Shown here one piece after another: positions 41,853-52,741 of a stretch of DNA of 64,000 nucleotides. Position 1 is the stretch's first letter, and the number at the start of each line of letters is the position of its first letter. This stretch comes from Paraspadella gotoi. Its lineage: Eukaryota; Chaetognatha. The notes under the pieces are model-generated. The model ran no database searches. It saw only the letters and a program-made list of their open reading frames with translations, and was not told the DNA's origin. The position numbers were made by a program, and so were the translations under genes. The stretch is from contig CM119266.1 of assembly GCA_051294375.1 (NCBI GenBank), positions 9,680,538-9,744,537 on the forward strand. Direction: 5' to 3'.

Positions 41853-44800
41853 ATGATGGCTTCCACCTGGCGAATACTGATTATATTGCTGTGGTGCGCG
41901 TGCGCCCAACTCCTCGGCCTCTACTTGTTCTCCAAAGGATTTTTACTCAATCGAGTTGAGATACACAATGTCAGTTCGTGTGTCTCCGATGATTCAGCGC
42001 CTTGCGCGCGGAGACCGCAGTTTCGTCGCCTCATCGTCATCGTCGTCGACGCGCTTCGATACGATTTCGCCACCAGCGACTCGACGCTCAAAAACCCTAA
42101 GCCGTTTCAAAACAAAATGCCGGCGTTCGAGCGCCTGCAGACGCTTTACCCCGACTCGACGAAACTCATGGAGTTCGTCGCGGATCCACCGACGACCACC
42201 ATGCAGCGCCTCAAGGGTCTCACCACCGGAAGCTTGCCCACTTTCGTCGACATCGGCGCCAATTTTGACGGATACCGAGTGACGGAAGACAATCTGCTTG
42301 CACAGCTCTACGCCTCAGGAAAATCGGTCGTCTTCGCGGGCGACGACACTTGGACTAATCTCTTTCCCAGTCATTTCCTTCGACAATACCCTTATCCATC
42401 CTTCAACGTCCGGGATCTACACACCGTGGACGAAGGCGTTCGCCGCCATATTCTCCCGGAGATGGAGCGCGACGACTGGACCGTGCTCGTCGGCCACATG
42501 CTCGGCGTCGATCACTGCGGCCATCGATATGGACCCGACCATCCAGAAATGGGCTCCAAGTTGAAGGAGACGAACGAATTCATCGAGCGAGTCGCCGAGC
42601 GGATGGAGAACGACACCCTCTTGATTGTGTTGGGCGATCACGGCATGACCTCTTTCGGCGATCACGGTGGCGACTCGGACAACGAACTCTCGGCGGCGCT
42701 GTTTGTCCACGGTCGTAAGCCTTTCGTCGATCATTCGCGAGACGTTTCGCGCGTTCCTCAAATCGATCTCGTTCCGACTCTCTCGTTATTGATGGGAACC
42801 CCTGTCCCTTTCTCTAATCTGGGCAAACCGATTCTCAGTCTCTTCCCATCTCTCGATGATCAACTTTTCGCCGTCGACGCTACTCTCCGTCAAGTCGAGA
42901 GATACCTCCGCATTTACGCCGGCGTCTCCAATGACATTCCGATCGAAGACTCGAGACTTTTATCGAAACTCTACGAAGACTTGAGCTCCGTTTCCGATCG
43001 GAATCGACTCGATCTAGCTACTCGTTACTTGGAGACGGTGCGGGAAGTCTGCGAAAAGATTTGGGCTAAATTCAACGTAACCTTCATCGTTCTCGGCCTT
43101 TTCGTAATTTTTCTCTCCATCGTCGTCGTCGTCACTCTCTTCAGCGACACGCGAATCTTCGTCGTCGACGACTACTTTCAAAGATTGTGCTACATTTTCG
43201 CCATTTCCACAATCGTGGGCGTCTTAGAACTCATTGTGCCGAGGCTCGTGGTGTCCCCGGTTCCGGTCACCGAGGGAATCGTCTCATTTACCGGCGCCAT
43301 CCTCGGCGTCGTCCTCGTCGCCAAGAGAGCCTACGTGGATGACGAAGAGCGGGGCGCCGCCAAAGCGTGGCACCGTCTCCGTCGTCCCTCGATCGGAGGC
43401 GTTGCGGCGACGGTCGCGATCGGCTTCTGGTGCGCCTCCGCCTTTTCCAACTCTTTCGTCGTCGGTGAAGATCGCGTCGTCGCTTTCGTCTTCAACTCGC
43501 TGCTCTGGTTTGTCGTCGTGCATTCGATCACCAAACGAGGGAAAGATCCGACAACGCCGCAGACGCAGAACAGCGGAAAATCGAAGGCGCCGCGGCAGAA
43601 TCTCGGCGACTGGATTCTGCACTGGAAGACTCTCCTGGTGCTGGCGACGTTGGCGGTCTCCTGCTTGGTAGCGTTGTCGCGCTACTTGGGTCAAGCGTGT
43701 CGCGAGGAGCAGTTTTGGTGCGACTCGTCCTGGTTTTTGGAACCTCTCTCGTCGTTTCAAAGAGGAAAACAATTAGGAGCGGGACTGAACATTCGGTGAG
43801 TTGAGGCTAATTTTCTTAGTCACTTTTAGTAAATTATAATTTAAAATCAAATTTAAATTAAAAATTCGTTTCTATGTTTAAAAATCATCTAAGTATTTAA
43901 ATTAAATTTAAAATAAATCAAAATTAAATTAAATTTAGTTACCATTAAAGCCCAATAAAAGAATTACTTTTGCCATTGAATGCCTTATTTTAACAGTTAC
44001 TTCGGCTCCGTCTTCGTTCTCGTCGGCACAGTTTACTGCTTTCAAAAACTTCTTCGACACGACGGAAATCTCAGCGGCGAGAGCGTTCCTGTTTTGACGA
44101 CCAAGTTCTTCACTCCTCTCCTCGTCGTCTTCCTCTCCCTTCACTGGGCATCGCACGAAAAGCTCCCGGCCTGGCAACAGGCGTTCATGCCTCGAGCCGT
44201 TTACGTTCTAGTCGGGGCGCTGCTCCTCGTCTTCGCCTGGAATCCGCTGCTGCTTTATTTTGTTCACTTTCCTAGTCCCTTCGACTGCGAGAACACTCGG
44301 CTAAACCTCGGCTACGGTTCCGCCGAGGAACTCGTCCGCCTCGCCTACCGTCGCATCAAAACCAATTGGCGGGAGCATCTTAAGTCGTCAACGAGCAACG
44401 GCGACGCGATGGCGGGAACGAAGCCGCGCGACGTTCCGCCTCCTCACGCATTCGGTCTCGCTACAGCCTACTCGTCTTCAATCATCGTGGTCTCGATCGC
44501 TCTCTTCCTCTTAATCTCAATGGTCTTGGGGGACGGCCTGGTCTTCGCTTTGATATGCTACCTGGGAGTGTCGGCCTTGTGGCTGGAGATCTATTCCTCG
44601 ACGTTGTTCGCGCGACCTGACGCTTCCAAGACGATGACGGGATCCACTTTCGCCGCTTACCTGCTCGTCCCCTGGTGGGCCGTCGTTGGCTGGGGTCTGC
44701 TCGTCTCCGTCTTCTACTTTTATACCGGCCATCAATCGTCCATCCCTAACATCCCGTGGACGGCGGCTTTTCATGGTGTCAACGTCGATCATGCCCCAAG

Positions 44801-45248
44801 AGTCATCGTCGCCGCTCTCGTCTCTCTTAACCTCTTCGCGTCAGACGTGCTCGGCGCTCTCTCGCTACCCCTGCTCATCCTTTGGCCGTACGCACGCGGC
44901 GGGCTCGCCTTTACCTTTTCCAAGCGCTACTCGTCACCAGTGGCCGACCAAAAGCACGAAGTGGCCCTGCAGGACAATCAACGAGTAGTTTCGGTGGCCG
45001 TGCTCAAACTGGTACTCGCCTACCTCTTATTCGCCTCGCTGCGGCTATTCTCGGCGACGGCCGCGGCGGCGCTTCATCGGCGCCACCTCATGGTATGGAA
45101 GATCTTCGCGCCGCGTTTCGTCTTCGAGGGCGCGAGGTTCGTCGTCGTCGCCGTCTCGCTCGTCGCCAGCGTCGCCCTTTTCTTCAGGATCGACGCCCAA
45201 ATTAGGAAGTGGCTCACAAACGTTCAAGAAAGAATCGTGAAAAAATGA
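41853..45248 (+). CDS. PIGO: GPI ethanolamine phosphate transferase 3 (PIG-O)
   Basis: ER enzyme that adds ethanolamine phosphate to the third mannose of the GPI anchor. Exons 41853-43795 and 43997-45248 give 1,064 residues (human 1,089). An N-terminal transmembrane segment is followed by a luminal alkaline-phosphatase-fold domain: LIVIVVDALRYDF, HMLGVDHCGHRYGPDHPEM and LGDHGMTSFGDHGG supply the metal-binding Asp/His and the nucleophile region. From about residue 400 there are many hydrophobic spans, as in PIG-O. Intron 43796-43996 is AT-rich. AATAAA follows 120 bp after the stop. Two consecutive ATGs begin the frame. Confidence 0.96.
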
Positions 45249-45367
45249 AACGGAGAAGAAGGGTTTTAATTGGAGTGAAATTGGTGTGGGAGAACTTTTA
45301 TTTATTTTTGACGCTAGCATATTAGTTGTTTTTTGATGCAGTCCTTTTTGTTTGTTTATTTTTTTTC

Positions 45368-45373
45368 AATAAA
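45368..45373 (+). terminator. AATAAA poly(A) signal of PIGO
   Basis: Canonical hexamer 120 bp after the PIGO stop. Confidence 0.6.
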
Positions 45374-45957
45374 TTGTTTTACAGATTACACAGTGTATTT
45401 ACGTTTTTTGTATCGCGACAAACAGTTTTCTGAGAAATAAGCTAGCTCATCGACATTATATGGGAAAACTCTGTTCCAAACATGCTCGCAAAGTTGAAAA
45501 AGAGTCGAACTCAATGGCGAGCAATATATCGGCCTTATACGCGAGAAAGGAGAGCAACTCGCCACCTCCCAACATGAACCAGTCCGTTTGAGATAGTTAA
45601 CTGACTTTGGACAATGGACATTTAAAATGTTTAGCTCCGTTTTTTCTTTTTTATAGCAAAAGGCGACCTGCTTTCAAGTTTCGAAAAGTAAAGTTCCTTT
45701 CAGGTGAATCGCGGTTGAACTGGATTTTTTAAACAAAAAAAGAGAACATAAATTGAATTAAAGAAATAGAATAAAAAATCTTAAAAGCATAAGGATCAAG
45801 CCATGATGATAGTCATTCATTGATGCGATGATAGTCATTCATTCATCGTAAATAAAACAAACAAATGCGTGTATGAGTGAAAGAGAGAGAGAGAGAGAGA
45901 GAGAGGCTGGACAGTTTTCCCGCCAACGAAACGCAATCAGAATTTTTAGGGAAAAAA

Positions 45958-46138
45958 TCCACGAAAATCTCGGATGTAAATTTGGGATTTTGTATTGAGA
46001 AAAAAGCGCGGAATAAATGGCGATAATAAAAGTTTTTAGAAGGAAAAAAAGAGAGAGAGAGAGAGAGAGAGAAGCTGGACAGCCGCTGGACCGCCGCTGG
46101 ACCGCCGCTGCACCGCCGCTGCAGAGCTGAACTCATTT
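45958..46138 (+). repeat. Dispersed repeat, copy 1
   Basis: Begins TCCACGAAAATCTCGGAT and continues with AAATTTGGGATTTTGTATTG; a 46-base block differs from copy 2 at one position. It continues into AATAAAAGTTTTTAGAA, a (GA)n run at 46051-46072, AGCTGGACAGC, and about four tandem CCGCTGGAC/CCGCTGCAC units, ending CTGAACTCATTTT. A partial relative (GA run plus GGCTGGACAG) lies at 45881-45914. Confidence 0.75.
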
Positions 46139-46927
46139 TCCAACGAATATGAGTAGGGACGAACTCTTTTCCTTTCTATAAAAAAAATATTACAAAATAA
46201 ATATTTGGGTATAGAGCCATATAGAAAATTTTTGTACATTGAAAGTAAACTTAAAAATGCATAAATTTTCGTTTGAGCATGTTCCCATACTAAATTTTTG
46301 ATTCACCCCATTGAGAGGGGCTACCCCTATTCAGAAGAAAAAAAACTTGATAAAGCTAAACTCTTTTCAATAATAATGATCCAAAAATTATAATCCCTAT
46401 TAACAAAATATATAGTTGAAAATACTCAGTTAACGACTATGATATTTTTGACTTCCAAATATTTTTTTTCCCTCATTTTTAAAAATTTTAATCTTGAATG
46501 AAATTTTTGATTGTTCTTTTTTTAGGAAGAAACCAGACCGAGGTCAAATTTTATATTTGCATATTTAATTAATTTATAAATAGTTATCACAACTCAAATA
46601 ATTATTTTTTAAAAAAAAGATAAAAATGATTAAATATATACACTAAAAATATTTATAATTTAATAATAGTATAAATTATCAGAATAACAAAAAAAGTAAT
46701 GTTTAATTTGACTATATCTCTCTTATCAACTCCTATTTTAGATATAATTTGCCAATAGTGGGCCAACCGGTTCAAAGTTACAATAATAAATAAATACAAA
46801 TTTATTTTTTTTAAATGTAATGCATATTGTTCGCCGAAAGTGCTGCATATATAATAAGTCACATTAGCTGATTTACATGTGACAATGCATGTCAATATAA
46901 GTTATTCTTCACTTTTTTTAAAATGTA

Positions 46928-47150
46928 TCCACGAAAATCTCGGATTTAAATTTGGGATTTTGTATTGAGAAAATAAGTTTTTGAGAATAAAAGTTTTTAG
47001 AAAAAAAAACATAATCATAATTTTTCAAAAAAAGAACGATCACGCAAGAGATCGTAAAGAGAGAAAGAGACAGAAAGAGAGAGAAAGAGAGACAAAGCTG
47101 GACAGCTGCTTGAAGGCCGCTGTACAGTCAGTGCAGAAACTGAACTCGTT
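46928..47150 (+). repeat. Dispersed repeat, copy 2
   Basis: Same order of blocks as copy 1: the TCCACGAAAATCTCGGAT start, AATAAAAGTTTTTAGAA, a GA/GAAA-rich run at about 47056-47093, AAGCTGGACAGCTG, and CTGAACTCGTTTT at the end. The CCGCTGGAC units are reduced and the purine run has decayed. The copies are about 970 bp apart in direct orientation. Confidence 0.75.
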
Positions 47151-47282
47151 TTTTCTGAAATAAAAGAATAAAAGAAATAAAAGAAAGGCAAAAAATGTTA
47201 TAATGGTTTACAATTGGAAATTTTTACAATTTTTTCCAATCGCAGCTTGTAAAAGATTTTATTTTTATTTGTATTAAAATTA

Positions 47283-47556
47283 AGATATAGCTTCTCATTA
47301 AAAAGTTATTTTGAGTTCCCATTTTTATTAGAGATTTAAAAAAAAATTTTTGAATTTCATCTTCAATATTATATACTGCAATATGTAAATTAGATTAAAG
47401 CATTTCTATATACTAATTTGGATATGATAATGAGTACTATAATCTCATTTGCATATTGCAGTAAATCATAATGAAGTGGAAATTCAAACAAAAAATACTT
47501 AAATCCAAATGTAATAAGAAAATATCAAAGCTATTTCAAGATGAGAAGCCATATCT
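47283..47556. repeat. Foldback (inverted repeat) element
   Basis: The left arm (about 47283-47395) and right arm (about 47445-47556) are imperfect reverse complements. Matching pairs include GATATAGCTTCTCAT with ATGAGAAGCCATATC, and TACTGCAATATG with CATATTGCAGTA. The loop is short, so the unit could form a hairpin over 250 bases long. It has no coding capacity; MITE-like or foldback transposon remnant is the simplest reading. Confidence 0.65.
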
Positions 47557-47695
47557 AAATTTTTAACTTACTATGAATGCACACTTTTGTAAAACTTTAT
47601 CATAATTCATAATAATTTTTATTTTAAAAAAAACGGTAAGTCACAGCCAAACCTATAAAAGCGTAGTAGTTTTTATTTAAAAACAGCGTAACGGC

Positions 47696-47726
<31 letters not shown>
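47696..47726 (+). repeat. (GAC)n microsatellite
   Basis: About ten GAC/ACG triplets, 35 bp after a TATAAAAG at 47654-47661. It may be part of the first exon of the adjoining unidentified gene. Confidence 0.75.
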
Positions 47727-47741
47727 TACGTCACAAAGAAG

Positions 47742-48329
47742 CTCACCCGAATCAATATCAAGCCTGAACCGGCTTCGCCGGTCATGGCTTGATAAAAAGG
47801 TCGGGGAATCTGTTTACTCGATAAGCGAACGTAAGATTGCAAAAGAGGAAGGAATTCAAACAAAAGGTTGTCATAGGAGACAAGACGCAAGACAGAAAAG
47901 CGTTAGCTAATTAAACGGAGACTAAATATTACATTTTAGGTAGGTCGAAATATTCCGGTCGAACATTTTTGAAAAAGGTAAGGATACCGGAGTTCATATG
48001 CCACAATTTTTCGTAAGTTGTTGTAAACGCTGTACCATCGTGTCTAGAAATTCGTCCGAGCGAAAGTCGAGCGATCCCGCGACATCTATTTTTCGTCAAT
48101 TTCGTCTTGGAGCGACGGACCAATCGTGGACATCGTCCCGGCGCCGCCAATGCGTCAGGATTCCTTCGAACGCCTCGTCTCTTCGGAATTAATTAAGAAT
48201 CTCAATTCTTCGTTCGCCGAGGAAAGGGTTGCCGATCGTAAACAGCGGGCCAAATCGTTCAATGCGCGAACTTTTCGAGGGAATCGGGGAAAGGGCGGAA
48301 GCGGGGGCAAAACCAAGGGTGTAAAATGA
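47742..48329 (+). CDS. 3' exons of an unidentified basic protein
   Basis: Exons 47940-47977 and 48048-48329 join in phase 0, and a preceding exon ending at 47830 joins in phase 1; together they read ...LNRLRRSWLDKK...YSISERRSKYSG...FLKKKFVRAKVERSRDIYF, then a conserved-looking WSDGPIVDIVPAPPMRQDSF and a glycine/lysine tail FRGNRGKGGSGGKTKG. The 5' exon(s) and start codon are not found: the open frame reaches back into a (GAC)n tract with a stop beyond it. I do not recognise the family. Introns are 109 and 70 bp with good GT-AG sites. The start coordinate given is only a lower limit. Confidence 0.45.
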
Positions 48330-48433
48330 GTCGAGATTTTGTTATTAAAATCTTATTAAATTTTTTTTAAAAAATAGAAAATTAATTTTTTAATTGAGAA
48401 AATTCCGTCACTTCGGATTTAAAACCCACAATC

Positions 48434-51400
48434 ATGTCGAATTCGTTGAACGCGACCTCCTCGCCGGCGCGCCCTGCGGCGCAACCTCACCGAGCGGTGG
48501 GCGAAGCTGAAACTGAAGAAAACGACGGCAACTTGCCTCGGGTGGAAATTGAGCCGGCGGCGCCCCAATCAATCGTGGCTATCTTGACGACCGGCTCGAT
48601 TGTTGGCGCCGGATTGTACGACGTCGAAACTGGCGTTTTGATGGGCGTGCCCGACCAAGGTTGGCTCAGTTGTAACGCCGATCCCATTGAACGCTAACTG
48701 ATAAAATCTAAATCCCGATTGCAGTCGATTTCGACGACTACCGCGTCTCTCGAAAAATAATTACGCAATTGTCGCCGACTCGCGTGGTCGTCATGCCAAC
48801 GGCGCCTCGAAAGTTTTTGACGATGCTCAAGGCCGCAGGCGTTGGGGTGCGGGAAGAAGGCGGGGAGGCCGAGGAGGAAGGTAGCTGGGTTACTAATTAC
48901 TTTATATGTACTATGTAGCTAACTTTAAAAAAAAAAAATTCGAGGGGCTACTTGCGAAATGTCCACGTTGTCGCTAAAAGAGTGGGATTTCAAGCTCTGC
49001 TTATCCAGGTTGCTGACACTACCCTTATTTAACCAAGACAGAGGAGATACGTCCAAAGGTATCGCTCGAGTAGTTTTAAAACATTTAAAACATTAAAACA
49101 CAAGGTCCCATTGGTCCATGTTCATTTCTCTCTTCATTTCTCGGAAATTGCAGAAGACCGCTTGATGCTGCTGGACGCCAAGCTTTCTCTGGACAACAAA
49201 CTGATGATCCGGTGCTTGGGCGCCGTGTTAGGTTTTCTGCTCAAACACCGCGTCGGGGGCGTGGTGCTTGACGCCGATGCCGGTGTCTTCGTCGCCGATC
49301 TGCGACTGCGTCGACTTGACGACGTTCTCCTGCTCGACCACAATACTCTCGACGCGCTGCGGGTCTTCAAACGTGTCGGGCATCCCGCGTCCTCGCTCAA
49401 ATCTGGAGTAGTGAAGGTTCAAAATAAATCTTTAGTTTAAGTTAGTAAATTTACAACGTAACATTACTTATAATTATAATATCATTTGGATTTGATCATA
49501 CGGCGGATCCGCAGACCAAAATTCTTTGTCGGGGTGTCTTTTGTTTACCTTTGAGAAACTTATCGCTCTTTTCCGACGCTCACCTATCATTAAAGTGGGA
49601 AAATGAAAACAAAAGAGTAATTTACCATGAGTATGACAGCAAAAGTAACATTAACATTAACATTAACAAGCTTTATTTTTTAATTAGAGTCTATGATACA
49701 ACTTTTATGCATTATACAATCAGGACTTTGAATGTCTCTTCACGCTGGCCAACACCTGCAAGAGCAAACCGGGTTCATCCTGCCTTCGATATTGGTTTCT
49801 TCAGGTCAATACTTTATTTTTCTAATCTTCAAATCAGCCCTGAGCCACACTTCCCCCCCACCCTCAACCTCCCCTCAGCCCTCCACCGATCCCGCCGTCA
49901 TTCGGCCTCGTCTCGACGCCGTCGCCTTTTTCCTCGCCTACTTCACTTCCGCCTGCGACGCGCGCGTCAAAGAACTCTCTCGTCTTTTGTCCCGCGTGGG
50001 ATTCGTGGCGCGCGTCTTCACCAAAATTGCCACGGCTCCGGCCACCCATCGCGATTTCCTCTTGCTTTCTCGCACGATCGTCGCCGCCAATCACGTGACG
50101 CGGTTGCTCGGCGACGCCTTGGAAGCCATTGTCGGCCGGTCTCGTCGGGGAAGCGACGTCGAAGCCGCGTCGGGATTGGCGCCGATCGTGGCGCGGCTCC
50201 GCGCGGCCAACTCTCCCAGCGTGATCCAGGTCGCCGAAGCGATGTTGAAGGCTCTCGATTTGGAAGCGATGGAAACTCAAAAGAAGATCTTAGTTCGAGA
50301 AGGTTGGTGGAGACTACAACTCGATTTTTCCCATTTTCGCTCTACCGGTTTCTCTGTTTTTCCTTATTCGTCCTGTGTTTTTCTTTGAAGTCCCATGTTT
50401 TACTTTTTTCTATTTTTTTTCCTTTTGAATTTTTACCGGGTGTAATTACATTGTTAACTTTAATTTTGCCTCTTTTTAATATTTTTTTATTTTGTTTGTA
50501 AATAATTTTTATCGATGATTAATCAAAAAATATATAAAAAAATATTAGTCAACTGTTTTGTCCTAACCCCGAAAGGCGTGGAGCCGTCGTTGGACCGGCG
50601 CAAGCGGGATTTGACCCGTTGGCCGGAGTACCTTAGCATTCAAGCGAAGCGACAAATGGATCAGTTGCCCGGGTTCGTCTCCTCCTGCACCCTGGTTTAT
50701 CTCAACCAGATCGGGTTCTTGGTTCAAATTCCGATGGACGATTCGTCGGGAAAGGAGACGAGACTGAAGGCCGCCGGAGCAGAGATCGTTTTCAGGTTTT
50801 TTTGTGGGGAGAGAATAAACTTTTTGGGATAGAGATCGAGAGAAAAGGCTGCGATCTTTCTTTTTATGCCTGGGGTTAAATTTGGTAGGTTTTTATTCAG
50901 GTTTTCATTAGCTACAAAATTTTTTGCAATGAAATATAATGAGCAGTTATGAGCTGTAGTTTTTTGAATGCTAGAATAGTTGAATTTGTTTATTTTTTGT
51001 TAAAAGATTACTGGATTTTAATGAAATTGGTACAACCAATATAAAAATTATCCATTCATTTAATAAATAAGCTATCTTGCCCCTGACTTTGGACAGGCTT
51101 TGGTGGTTTAAGGCCTCCATCACTCTTACAAGATAATGACATACCAGGTCCCTGTCGAAGTTACCAATAAGTGATTGTTTTCTCGCTTTTTCCCCGGTTC
51201 TTTTATTTCCCTCAGTCACGACGACATGACTTATTTAAAAACTCCACTGACCTCCCACATCGACAAAGAGTACGACGACCTCTTGGAAACGATCGCGTCT
51301 ATGGAGCGCGAGATCCTTCGGCGCCTTCAACGCCTCGTCGTCGCCGAAGCAGGCCCCGTCTCCAGGCTCGTCGACGCCGTCGCGGAGGTCGACGCCCTTC

Positions 51401-52651
51401 TCGCCTTGGCCAACTTCGCTCACCGATGCAATCTCAACAAACCGGAAATCGTGGAACCTTTTAGGTTTGGTGTGATGTTTTGTTGATTGGTGTATTTACT
51501 TTTTAACTTAAAACTTAAACCGAAACAGCGACGACTCCCACTCGATTGTCATGCAAGACTCCCGACACATCCTTCAAGAAGCTTTCGTGGAAGAGACCTA
51601 CATCGCCAACGATTTCTTCAGCGGAGGAGATGCAAACAAGATCAAGATTCTTACCGGACCCAACGCCTCGGGAAAGAGCGTGTATTTGTGTCAAGTACGA
51701 TCAATTTATCTTATCAAATGCGGGCTTTATAGGATGCGTGATTATTTAAACAGCCAGTCATATCCATGATCCTCATGACTGGTTGATTTACTGACATAAT
51801 CGTACTTTTAGGTAGCATTGGTGGTCTACTTGGCACAAGTTGGTTCGTTCGTGCCCGCAACGCGTGCGCGACTTTCGATCGTCGATCGTATTTTCACTCG
51901 AATTAATTCGGAAGAGAGCGTCAGCGCCTGCACGTCCTCGTGGGGCTGCGATCTGGGACAAGTCGCCGAAATGATCAACGTAAGCAACGAAATGCAGTCT
52001 CTGCTCTTTATTTGATGACAACCTTCAGTTATTTCCAAACTCTAGGAAGCCACGCCCACTTCCCTCGTCCTCCTCGACGAGTTTGGCAAAGGCACCGACG
52101 CAGTCAGCGGATCTTCCCTCCTCGCCGCGGTCGTCAACCGATGGAGTCGCCGCGACAACGGCGCTTCTCCCCACATTATCGTCGCCACTCATTTTCACGA
52201 GTTGACGCGCCTCACGGAAGACGGGACGGTCGGACTCTACCTCGCCAACGTGGAACGAATCACGTTTTTGACGATGAGTTTCGTCAGCGAGGATTCCGGG
52301 CATGAAGACTCCGCCGCGGCGCCTCCCGCGGCCGTGGACGCTCCGACGAAACCGGGCACCCGCCTGACCTTTCTCTACCGCGTCGTCGAAGGTTGTCATC
52401 GATTCTCCCACGCACTGCAGATCGCCGAGTCGATTCCGCTCGGGGACGCTATCATCGCGCGAGCGAGGGAGGCTCTGACGGCGATAACAGACCCTGACGG
52501 AGGAGAAGATTTCCTGCCTTTGGAGAGCGAATCGGAGAAGAAGAAGAGGATGAAGGATCAGAGAATCTTAGAAGAAATCGCAAACAGGGTCATCGACGAG
52601 AAGGCGGTGGAAGATTTGAGGAAAATAGTGGCAGAGCTGGACAAATTGTGA
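48434..52651 (+). CDS. MSH5: MSH5 meiotic MutS homologue
   Basis: MutS-family clamp that pairs with MSH4 to stabilise Holliday junctions and promote meiotic crossovers. Eleven exons fit in one frame: 48434-48659, 48725-48880, 48945-49058, 49154-49416, 49724-49804, 49879-50302, 50576-50795, 51216-51464, 51529-51694, 51812-51979, 52046-52651, giving 890 residues (human 834). The connector and lever regions match (LGFLLKHRVGGVVLD, RVFKRVGHPASSLKSG, CLRYWFLQPSTDPAVIRPRL). ATPase motifs are TGPNASGKSVYLCQ (Walker A), SLVLLDEFGKGTD (Walker B) and IVATHFHEL. Vertebrate MSH5 has a lysine (YLKQ) where this protein has cysteine (YLCQ). Exon 3's acceptor lacks a good pyrimidine tract. Confidence 0.93.
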
Positions 52652-52741
52652 ATTGCTACAGTGTCTACTGTCTACGTTTCGTTATATTTATTCTTTGCCT
52701 GTTTATTTATGTATTTTTGTTGGTTGTCATTTAAAACTACA

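Larger units (their letters stand above)
45249..47741. other. Repeat island, no intact gene
   Basis: AT-rich sequence with no family-like reading frame. It holds the PIGO poly(A) signal, a 17-bp tandem motif (GATGATAGTCATTCATT, twice, 45802-45845), two copies of a GA-rich dispersed repeat and a large foldback. It looks like a landing zone for small non-autonomous elements. Confidence 0.6.

Noticed and set aside
45843-46239. Minus-strand frames over GA repeats
   Set aside because: Leucine/serine runs come from translating (CT)n; not genes.
49773-49805. Alternative MSH5 exon 5 end at an earlier GT (49773)
   Set aside because: Reading through to 49804 restores the conserved CLRYWFLQPSTDP segment of MutS proteins, so the earlier donor is not used.
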